Assembly (NCBI GenBank): GCA_910578185.1
Contig: CAJTPN010000002.1
Coordinates: forward strand, 1 to 64,000
Direction of reading: 5' to 3'
Source of the DNA: an uncultured Acetatifactor sp.
GTDB lineage: Bacteria > Bacillota > Clostridia > Lachnospirales > Lachnospiraceae
DNA length: 64,000 bases
Both the position numbers and the translations under genes were made by a program. The notes under the pieces were generated by a model. The model saw nothing but the letters and a program-made list of their open reading frames with translations, did no database searches and had not been told where the DNA came from. Of this stretch, positions 1 to 6,708 are shown in pieces. How positions within the stretch are numbered: position 1 is the first letter of the stretch; every line of letters begins with the position of its first letter.

Positions 1-321
1 GCCCCTTGCATAAAGGGAGATCACTTTTTCTTCAATGCCGGAGATATCCCTCTGGTATTTTGGGATGAGCTTTGGCTCAAATTCACCCTCACGGTCTCTT
101 GGGACATCGATCTGGAATTCCCCATACTGGCTCTTGAGGGTTTTGGGAGAATGTCCGTTACGTTTGTTGGATGTGGGAGCATCACCTTTCTGGTTTTTTT
201 CGTAGCCAAGGGATGCATCCAGTTCCGCCTCCATAAGCTCCTGAAGGATATCTTTGAAGCTGTCCCTGTTAAGGTTGTTATCTGCAATAATCTGTCGTAT
301 TTGCTGTTTTGTTGCTGGCAT
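1..321 (-). CDS. IS256-family transposase, N-terminal part (partial)
   Basis: This is the first 107 codons of a DDE transposase of the IS256 (Mutator) family, which moves its element by cut-out or copy-out of the DNA between terminal repeats. The start ATG at 319-321 follows an AAGGAG ribosome site. The translated head carries the family signature: ELMEAELDASLGYEK, then a K-RNGHSPKT stretch, then QIDVPRDREGEFEPKLIPKY and QRDISGIEEKVISLYARG. These are the conserved N-terminal blocks before the catalytic domain. The catalytic DDE residues lie outside the window, so whether the copy is intact cannot be judged. No frameshift is seen in the visible part. Confidence 0.92.
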   Translation of the reverse strand, partial: MPATKQQIRQIIADNNLNRDSFKDILQELMEAELDASLGYEKNQKGDAPTSNKRNGHSPKTLKSQYGEFQIDVPRDREGEFEPKLIPKYQRDISGIEEKVISLYARG

Positions 322-415
322 AAAAATACTCCTTTTCGATAAGAATTGTCATATCTTGATTCTTACCAAAAAAGAGGTATTTTTTTCCAAAGACACAAAC
401 TATTTTACACTACCC
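1..415 (-). mobile_element. IS256-family insertion sequence, 5' part, cut by window edge
   Basis: The element holds the start of an IS256-type (Mutator-like) transposase gene reading towards the left edge. The outer end appears to lie near 415: the minus strand reads GGGTAGTGTAAAATAG, which resembles the GTGTAAAA-type ends of IS256-family elements, and the IS66-type reading frame to the right stops making sense at that point. The other end lies outside the window, so the second inverted repeat and the target duplication cannot be checked here. The exact boundary is inferred. Confidence 0.7.
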
Positions 416-678
416 GCAATAGCAGTTTCCTGTATGCCGGACTGGCGGTTTCCGCCAGCCCGGATATGCGGTTTCACCGCACAAGAATATTCAAATCCTT
501 CAAGACAGGCTTCCCTCATACGGCGGAGCCGGTAATAATAGTTCGCTTTGGTGATGCCGTGGCTGGCACACCACCCCTCAACGCTTATGCCAGCTAGTCG
601 GTCCTGACATTCCCTGATCTGGGTGGTCCATTCCTGTAGATGGAAATTTGTGGCCACCATACTTGTCTCTGAACTCAT
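400..678 (-). pseudogene. IS66-type accessory gene (tnpA-like), 3' end lost
   Basis: A 92-codon frame begins at ATG 678 behind a perfect GGAGGT site (685-690). The middle part, with WCASHGITKANYYYRLRRMR, is the helix-turn-helix of the small TnpA (OrfA) proteins that precede tnpB and tnpC in IS66-family elements of Clostridia. These proteins are usually somewhat longer, and tnpB should follow at once. Instead the frame runs into the predicted IS256 end near 415 and stops. The likeliest reading is an IS66 remnant broken by the IS256 insertion. The function is presumably lost. Confidence 0.7.
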
Positions 679-698
679 AGACGTACCTCCCTATAGTA

Positions 699-729
699 GT
701 ATCAAAAGTTAAGTCTAAACTTTTGGTAC
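699..729. repeat. Inverted repeat upstream of the tnpA-like remnant
   Basis: Arms GTATCAAAAGTT (699-710) and AACTTTTGGTAC (718-729) match at 11 of 12 positions around a 7-base spacer. The repeat lies just upstream of the tnpA-like start and may be part of the IS66-type end or an operator for it. Which of these is true cannot be told from one copy. Confidence 0.5.
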
Positions 730-808
730 TTTGATAGAAATATAGTCCATTGTCCCATACTTTGCTTAAACAGTCGAGGTATGTGTTATTTACCGTTTAC
801 ACTGCTAC

Positions 809-837
809 TTGACATTCAAAGATATTCAAATTTTAAA
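809..837 (+). promoter_or_regulatory. Predicted sigma-A promoter of the SH3/NlpC-P60 gene
   Basis: TTGACA (809-814), a 17-base spacer and TTTAAA (832-837) form a good -35 with a weaker -10. They lie about 90 bases before the start codon in the A/T-rich stretch 730-926, which holds no other feature I can support. Confidence 0.45.
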
Positions 838-926
838 TCACAAAGGGGTTGCATAATTACTTATAAAACTATACAATATGATAGCAGATAAAAAATATAT
901 TCGACCAAAATGATGAAGGGAAGAAA

Positions 927-2114
927 ATGGAATACGGATTGATAGGTACCGCGTGCATGTGGATTATGGCCGGAAGCTTATGTCAGAGCGGCGTCACGGG
1001 ACAAGCCGGGGACGCGGCGGGCAGGGCAGACACCGCACTCAGCGCAGGTATTCAGAAGTTTTTTGAAGGGGGCGTGGACTATGCCCGTGAGAGAATGAAA
1101 GATTATGGGGTGACACAAGAGGCGCTGGCGATGCTGAAACTGACGCAGAACGATACGGATGAGGTAAGCGAATACGCGGATTTTGCCATTGCCAACGTCA
1201 CAAATTATGTCAATGTCCGTGAACAGCCCAATACGGACAGTCCGATTGTGGGAAAGATATTTGATGGGGCCGTTGCCCATGTGCTTTCTGTTGCAGGAGA
1301 GGAAAATGACTGGTTTCAGGTGATATCCGGAAATGTTGAGGGGTATATCAAGGCGGAATATTTTCTTTACGGCGATGAGGCTGCGGCGGTGATCGACCGC
1401 TATGTGACCCGTTATGCCGTGGTTAAGGCGGACAGGCTCAATGTACGGGAGAGCCCATGGATAGAGTCGAAGCGCATTGGTTACATAGACAATGGGGAAC
1501 GGGTCAAGATCCTGGAGGATCAGGGAGAATGGCTTAGAGTGGGATATACCGACAGTTCCACAGGGTATGTGGCGGCTGAGTATGTTACGATTTCGGAAGA
1601 ATTTGTGTATGCCAAAACGCTGGAGGAAGAGGCGAAGGAGCTGGCGGAGCAGAGAGCGCTTGAGGAAAGACGGCGGGTATCGGAAAAACAGGCTGCGGAA
1701 AATACATATATGAATGTATCGCCGCCGGATACGGTTTATTCTACCAACGAGGAGCTTCGACGTCAGATTGTGGATTATGCCATGCAATATCTGGGCAATA
1801 AATATGTACATGGCGGACAGTCACTGGCAAGCGGTACGGACTGTTCCGGTTTCACCAGTCTGATTTATGCAGAGTTTGGGTATTCTTTAAGCCGGACCCC
1901 GGCCGGTCAGCTGTCTGATGCGGGAAGGGGTATCGATTATAGTGAAATACAGCCGGGAGATGTGATCTGTTATGGTTCTAATGGGACATGCTCCCATGTG
2001 GCGCTTTATATAGGCGACGGACAGATTATTCATGCGGCAAATTCCAGAAAAGGTGTCATTATCAGCAACGCACTTTATGACACCATTCTGGGAATTAAAA
2101 ATATCGTTGATTAG
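927..2114 (+). CDS. Cell-wall hydrolase with two SH3 domains and NlpC/P60 peptidase domain
   Basis: A predicted secreted peptidoglycan endopeptidase of 395 residues. In order it has a weak N-terminal hydrophobic stretch (about 3-19), a first bacterial SH3 domain (about 85-150, NVREQPNTDSPIVG), a second SH3 domain (about 160-225, LNVRESPWIESKRIG), a charged helical linker (about 228-258) and a C-terminal NlpC/P60 domain (about 275-395). The expected catalytic Cys306 sits in DCSGF, His357 in SHVALYIG, and a third polar residue is His369. The SH3 domains should bind the wall and the NlpC/P60 domain should cut stem peptides. The start ATG has a GAAGGGAAG site. The N-terminus has no basic residues ahead of the hydrophobic part, which is odd for a signal peptide. 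Confidence 0.9.
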   Translation: MEYGLIGTACMWIMAGSLCQSGVTGQAGDAAGRADTALSAGIQKFFEGGVDYARERMKDYGVTQEALAMLKLTQNDTDEVSEYADFAIANVTNYVNVREQPNTDSPIVGKIFDGAVAHVLSVAGEENDWFQVISGNVEGYIKAEYFLYGDEAAAVIDRYVTRYAVVKADRLNVRESPWIESKRIGYIDNGERVKILEDQGEWLRVGYTDSSTGYVAAEYVTISEEFVYAKTLEEEAKELAEQRALEERRRVSEKQAAENTYMNVSPPDTVYSTNEELRRQIVDYAMQYLGNKYVHGGQSLASGTDCSGFTSLIYAEFGYSLSRTPAGQLSDAGRGIDYSEIQPGDVICYGSNGTCSHVALYIGDGQIIHAANSRKGVIISNALYDTILGIKNIVD

Positions 2115-2127
2115 AGGGAGAAAATAA

Positions 2128-3504
2128 TTAATTTTCTTTGGGCAGAGCATCCGTGCCGGTTGAAGCTGCCTGCCCAAAGATCTCTTCTCTGGTCAGTATC
2201 ATTTCTCCAAAGGTGGTGGAGCTTTGCTCTTGCAGATCCGAAAGGTGGAGCGGAACGCCGCCGTAGGACCAGATGCCATGCCGAAGCGCCATCTCTTCCG
2301 TATAATCTTCCAGAGGATACACACCCTCCAGACGGACAGGACCGCTTTTGTAATGGCAGACCATGGGCACTACGCCGGACTTTTCGTCCGTGATGGATAT
2401 GCCGTCTTCCGTTACATGGAAGGTGATCCAGGCCATCCCTTCCAACATACATTTTGTCTCCTTCTGGGTGGAAACGTAATTCCCCAGCGAGTAGTAGCAC
2501 AGAGCCCGATTTCCGTTTTCGGAGGTCACCCATTCTATTGGCTGCGGGACATGGGGGTGGGTTCCGATGATCAAGTCCGCTCCGGCTTCGGCCATTTCTT
2601 CTGCAAAAGTTTTCTGATATACGGACGGAACTGTCTGATATTCCGTTCCCCAGTGAGGGAAAACAATGACGATATCTGCGTTTTCTCGGGCTTCCCGGAT
2701 GTCTTCTGTCACCTCCGGATTCAGGGCGGTGAAATTAATGGCACCGGTATTGGAATCATAATCACAGAGCATGTTCAAGTGGCCTTTCAGGGCGGATGGC
2801 AGTGTTGCCAGGTTTGGGCCGTAGGTGTAATTTAGTATCGCAAAGGTAATATCCTTTATCGTAAGATAGGAAATATCGGAAGGGGAATCATCACCGGAGA
2901 TACCTGTCATCAGGACTTCAGGAAATTGTTCCCAATAGGCCGCACAGTTTTTGATTCCGTCAAGTCCCTGGTCTGCCGCGTGGTTGGTGGCATGGAGAAC
3001 CACATTAAAACCGGCCTCGGCAATGGCGTCAGCAATCTCGGTGGGGGAATTAAAGTTCGGAAAACCGGAGAATCCCAGTTCATTGCCGGCCAAGATGGTT
3101 TCCTGATTAATGGCTTTTATATCCGCAGCATCCAGGAAATCCGAAATGGTCCGAAACAGAAAGGAATAATCGAAAGTTCCGTCGTTCATTTTGCCGGTAT
3201 ACACGATTCCCATATGCATCAGGTTGTCTCCCAGGGCCATCATAGTGATGTCATATTCTTCAAAAACCGGTTCCGGGGTGGGAGACGGGGAAGGAGATGG
3301 AGTCAGAATGGGCGGAGCCGTAACGGATGGAATACTTGCGATGGGATCCGTCGCGGGATCGGTTTGAGTAGTATTTTGGGTGATACCGCCCATATTCGTC
3401 ACGGTATCAAGTTCTCCTGCCATAAGATAAGCCGATGCTGCGGTACATATGGTGAGAAAAACCATTGTAAGCAGCGTCATCAACAATATTTTTTTCCTTT
3501 TCAT
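2128..3504 (-). CDS. CapA-family protein (poly-gamma-glutamate capsule type phosphoesterase fold)
   Basis: A 458-residue membrane-anchored or secreted protein of the CapA/PGA_cap family, a metallophosphatase-like fold first known from poly-gamma-glutamate capsule synthesis. It opens with a basic signal-anchor (MKRKKILLMTLLTMVFL), then a Thr/Pro/Ser-rich linker (about 40-80), then the CapA domain from about 85. Metal-site motifs visible are GDNLMH (92-97), NQET, ATNHAADQG, FPHWGTEY and GTHPHVPQ. There are no capB or capC genes nearby, so a capsule role is not implied; many such lone CapA proteins have unknown substrates. It converges with the NlpC/P60 gene, ending 14 bases away. The start has an AAGGAGG site and a strong promoter behind it. 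Confidence 0.88.
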   Translation of the reverse strand: MKRKKILLMTLLTMVFLTICTAASAYLMAGELDTVTNMGGITQNTTQTDPATDPIASIPSVTAPPILTPSPSPSPTPEPVFEEYDITMMALGDNLMHMGIVYTGKMNDGTFDYSFLFRTISDFLDAADIKAINQETILAGNELGFSGFPNFNSPTEIADAIAEAGFNVVLHATNHAADQGLDGIKNCAAYWEQFPEVLMTGISGDDSPSDISYLTIKDITFAILNYTYGPNLATLPSALKGHLNMLCDYDSNTGAINFTALNPEVTEDIREARENADIVIVFPHWGTEYQTVPSVYQKTFAEEMAEAGADLIIGTHPHVPQPIEWVTSENGNRALCYYSLGNYVSTQKETKCMLEGMAWITFHVTEDGISITDEKSGVVPMVCHYKSGPVRLEGVYPLEDYTEEMALRHGIWSYGGVPLHLSDLQEQSSTTFGEMILTREEIFGQAASTGTDALPKEN

Positions 3505-3548
3505 GGGAGCCTCCTTGTGGGTAGAACATAATAAATCCTGTTTCTTGT

Positions 3549-3576
3549 ATCATAGCAATTTTTCCGTATTTGTCAA
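3549..3576 (-). promoter_or_regulatory. Predicted promoter of the capA-like gene
   Basis: On the minus strand TTGACA (3571-3576), a 16-base spacer and TATGAT (3549-3554) precede the CapA-family start by about 45 bases. This is a near-consensus sigma-A promoter. Confidence 0.65.
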
Positions 3577-3667
3577 CTTTGATTTGTATGTAAATTCTTA
3601 ATAAATAGTTACGACAGTCCGGCTAAATGTAACAAATGCCAATGACTGTCAGGATGGAGGAAAAGCG

Positions 3668-5659
3668 GTGACAAAAAATAACCTGCAGAATAAGCCATAT
3701 CCCCTGGGAGCTCATATTGAGGAAGGCGGAGTGCGTTTTTCCCTTGTGTCCAAGGCAGCTGCCTGCGGTGTTCTGTTGTACGACAGAGCCACGGGCAGGC
3801 AGTTGATGAAACTTCCCTTTACGGCGGAGGAAAGAATTGGCAACATACATTGTAAGCTGGTACGTGATTTGGACGCGGCACGAATCGCATATTTATTTTA
3901 CGAAGGAGACTGCCTGATCCCAGATGAAAGGGCAAGAGTTTTTATCGGAAAGGCGACTTATGGAAAAGAAAGGACGCCGGAGGATCTGCGCGCGGGATTT
4001 CCAACAGGGGAATTTGATTGGGGACAGGACCAATGCCCCAGAGTTCCTTATCGCAGCATGGTTGGCTATTGTATGCATGTGAGAGGATTTACCAGACATA
4101 CGTCTTCTGGTGTGCGCAACAGGGGGACTTTTGACGGGATTTTGGAAAAGATTCCTTACCTAAAGGAAATCGGCGTTACAACTATTGAGTTACAGCCTGC
4201 TTATGAATTTGCGGAAGTGCCAACAAAAGAAGAGCGGCTGAACAGGCTTCCTACAAGCGCAATGCCGGGAGAATTGGATACGGCTGGTCAGAATAAGCTG
4301 AATTATTGGGGGTATAAGAAGGGGTATTATTATACGCCCAAGGCGGCTTATGCAGCGACAAAAGATCCTGTGACGGAATTTAAGGCGCTGGTGAAAGCGC
4401 TGCATGAAAACAGGATGGAGCTGGTCATGCAGTTTTATTTTCCCCACGAAGTAAAACGCAGTGAAATATCGGAAATTCTGCGTTTTTGGGTGCTTGAGTA
4501 CCATGTGGACGGTTTTCACTTATTGGGAGACAATTTATTTGCCGATCAGCTGGCAAAGGATGATATGCTGGCAGATACGAAGATATGGTATTATCATTTT
4601 GATGTGGACAGTATATATGGGAGAGAGGAACAGCCTTTGTTTCCCCATGTGGCGGAATATAATGACGCATGGTATTATTGTATGCGGGGATATTTAAAGG
4701 GAGATGGAAATACGCTGGGCAATGTGCTCTATCAAATGCGGCATCTTCCGGAAAAGGCGGGAAGAATTCATTATCTTACAAATTATTACGGCTTTACGCT
4801 TGCGGATCTGGTTTCTTATGATCATAAGCATAATGAGGCAAACGGAGAGGATAACAGGGACGGCAACGATTATAACTGTAGCTGGAATTGCGGAGAGGAG
4901 GGAGTGACTCGCAGGCAGAAGGTAAAGAAGCTACGGGAAAAACAGATGAAGAATGCCCTGTCTATGCTGATGCTCTCGCAGTCCGCTCCGCTGATCTTTA
5001 TGGGGGATGAGTTTGGGAATTCTCAAAGAGGAAATAATAATCCTTATTGTCAGGATAATGCCGTCACATGGCTGGATTGGAGCGGCATAGAAAAGAATCA
5101 AACTGTATTTTCCTTTTGGAAAATGCTTGTGGACTTCAGAAAGAAACATCCCATTCTGCGGACGGAGCGGGAAATGCGTTTGATGGATTATATCTCCTGT
5201 GGTTATCCTGATCTGTCTTATCATGGACAGAATGCCTGGAGAGCTCAAACGGAAGGAAATTGCAGGCATATCGGCATTATGCTCTGCGGGAAATATGCCT
5301 GGTCGGATCAGATGAGGGAGGATGATTTTTTATATCTTGCCTTTAATATGCATTGGGAAAGTCATGAGCTGGCGCTGCCAAAGCTTCCAAAGGGGATGAG
5401 ATGGGAAATGGTGTTTTCCACGGAGACTCAAAATGTGGAAGCGCAGGCGGGGATGGATGGTAAGAGCAAAGAATTGTCAAGAAAAATACCGCCCAGAAGT
5501 ATTGCGGTATATATAAGCTCTGTTACCGGCAACGCTGACGGGGAAGAGGAAGCTGTCAAAAGAGAGATTGCCAAGGGCAGGAAGACTGTGTCCTCCAAAA
5601 GGGATATGTCCCAAAAGCTTGAGAAGGGCGGTGGAAGGAAAGCGGGGATGGAGTCATGA
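3668..5659 (+). CDS. GlgX/isoamylase-like GH13 homologue lacking the catalytic triad
   Basis: A 663-residue relative of glycogen debranching enzymes: a CBM48-like head (about 10-100), then a GH13 barrel with clear family landmarks (NYWGY at 212-216, EYHVDGF at 277-283, then HKHNEANGEDNRDG and SWNCG near 386-408). By alignment to the known conserved blocks, all three catalytic acids are replaced: the nucleophile Asp of GFRFD is Leu286 (GFHLL), the Glu of IAEPWD is Tyr309 (WYYHFD), and the SHD motif is NYY (372-374). The loop between blocks I and II is shortened. It is therefore probably not a hydrolase; glycogen binding or a regulatory role is inference. The last 45 residues form a basic low-complexity tail. 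It starts with GTG 9 bases after GGAGG and overlaps the next gene by 4 bases. Confidence 0.85.
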   Translation: MTKNNLQNKPYPLGAHIEEGGVRFSLVSKAAACGVLLYDRATGRQLMKLPFTAEERIGNIHCKLVRDLDAARIAYLFYEGDCLIPDERARVFIGKATYGKERTPEDLRAGFPTGEFDWGQDQCPRVPYRSMVGYCMHVRGFTRHTSSGVRNRGTFDGILEKIPYLKEIGVTTIELQPAYEFAEVPTKEERLNRLPTSAMPGELDTAGQNKLNYWGYKKGYYYTPKAAYAATKDPVTEFKALVKALHENRMELVMQFYFPHEVKRSEISEILRFWVLEYHVDGFHLLGDNLFADQLAKDDMLADTKIWYYHFDVDSIYGREEQPLFPHVAEYNDAWYYCMRGYLKGDGNTLGNVLYQMRHLPEKAGRIHYLTNYYGFTLADLVSYDHKHNEANGEDNRDGNDYNCSWNCGEEGVTRRQKVKKLREKQMKNALSMLMLSQSAPLIFMGDEFGNSQRGNNNPYCQDNAVTWLDWSGIEKNQTVFSFWKMLVDFRKKHPILRTEREMRLMDYISCGYPDLSYHGQNAWRAQTEGNCRHIGIMLCGKYAWSDQMREDDFLYLAFNMHWESHELALPKLPKGMRWEMVFSTETQNVEAQAGMDGKSKELSRKIPPRSIAVYISSVTGNADGEEEAVKREIAKGRKTVSSKRDMSQKLEKGGGRKAGMES

Positions 5660-6195
5660 GGATGGATAAGGCTTGGAGACATTTTAAGACGATCACATAT
5701 CATAAATATCTGGTGGCGCAGGGATGCTTTCGCGTGGGGCTTTATCGGCAGGGGATTTTTCATGATATGTCCAAATACAGTCCAACGGAATTTCTTGCAG
5801 GTGTGAAATATTATCAGGGGAACAGAAGTCCCAACAACGCCCAGAGGGAGGATATTGGCTATTCTGCCGCATGGATGCATCACCAGGGGAGAAATAAGCA
5901 CCACTATGAGTATTGGCATGACTATGATAAGCAGCACAATATAGTGCCTGTGCCCATGCCGGACAAATATATTGCGGAGATGATTATGGACAGAATTGCC
6001 GCGTGTAAGGTGTATCAGGGAAAAAAATACACAGATGCGGCGCCTTATGCCTATTACAGCAAGGGAGGGGCATTGAACCAGCCCATGCATGACGACACCA
6101 GAGCTGTTTTGGAGCGGATGCTTAAAATGCTTGCCAAAGAAGGAGAGAAAAAGACCTTTGCCCGTATCCGGCGTGAATTGGTAAAAAAGAAGTGA
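5656..6195 (+). CDS. DUF5662 family protein
   Basis: A 179-residue soluble protein of the DUF5662 family, for which I know no established function. It is rich in histidines: HDMSKYSPTEF near 37, HHQGRNKHHYEYWHDYD near 75-91. The pattern of paired His/Asp in helices suggests a bound metal and recalls HD-type metal enzymes, but that is inference. It starts with ATG inside the ATGA overlap with the GH13 homologue, so the two are very likely translated together. This coupling is the only clue to its role. Confidence 0.85.
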   Translation: MRMDKAWRHFKTITYHKYLVAQGCFRVGLYRQGIFHDMSKYSPTEFLAGVKYYQGNRSPNNAQREDIGYSAAWMHHQGRNKHHYEYWHDYDKQHNIVPVPMPDKYIAEMIMDRIAACKVYQGKKYTDAAPYAYYSKGGALNQPMHDDTRAVLERMLKMLAKEGEKKTFARIRRELVKKK

Positions 6196-6255
6196 CAGGC
6201 ACGTATTTTAGGGGAGCGGCATATGATACCGTAAACATATTATATGGAGTGGTTT

Positions 6256-6621
6256 ATGAATTGTATTATTTTGCTGCTTTTACTTAGCTGCTGCGGCGGC
6301 TGGGGAAATGGCGCCTGTGGATGTGGCTGCGGCGGAAACGAATGTGGCTGCAAAGATACGGGAAGGGACAGAGACTGCTGCAGAAGAGGACCAGGCTGGG
6401 ACTCTGACAGGAGAAGGCCGAACAGAAGGCCGGATGACTGCTGCTGCGAAGAAGAAAGAGCGCCTCGCAGGGATAACGATTGCTGCTGCGAACAAAAGGA
6501 AAGAGAACACGAACACGAGAGATGTGATGTCTCCGGAATGGTACCGCCTCCTTGGCAGGAATATCCGGGGCTTCCTCGCAGAGACAATATGAATGGGGAA
6601 GACTGCGATTGTGAGTCATAA
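6256..6621 (+). CDS. Cysteine-rich small protein
   Basis: A 121-residue protein with about 19 cysteines, many in CC or CCC runs (DCC, DDCCC, NDCCC) between Arg/Asp/Glu-rich stretches, and a hydrophobic head (CIILLLLLSCCGG) that could be a membrane anchor or signal peptide. I do not recognise a named family. The chosen start, ATG 6256, lies 6 bases after GGAG; an earlier ATG at 6244 would have no ribosome site. Other frames on both strands are also open here because of repeated GCTGCTGCG-type codons, so the call rests on the start site, the hydrophobic head and the cysteine pattern. Metal binding or spore/envelope location are guesses. Confidence 0.6.
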   Translation: MNCIILLLLLSCCGGWGNGACGCGCGGNECGCKDTGRDRDCCRRGPGWDSDRRRPNRRPDDCCCEEERAPRRDNDCCCEQKEREHEHERCDVSGMVPPPWQEYPGLPRRDNMNGEDCDCES

Positions 6622-6659
6622 ATAGTGAGAATACGGAGGGATATTTTCCCGGAAGATTA

Positions 6660-6695
6660 CAGGCGGTGGTCCCTATAAAGGTTGACCACCGCCTG
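6660..6695. terminator. Hairpin between convergent genes
   Basis: CAGGCGGTGGTC (6660-6671) and GACCACCGCCTG (6684-6695) form a perfect 12-base-pair stem with a 12-base loop. No T-run follows directly on either strand; a T6 tract comes about 20 bases later on the plus strand, inside the next gene's end. It probably serves both convergent genes. Confidence 0.5.
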
Positions 6696-6708
6696 ACATG
6701 GTATAGGT

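Noticed and set aside
3668..5659. Plain annotation as active GlgX/isoamylase
   Set aside because: Nucleophile, acid/base and transition-state residues are all replaced.
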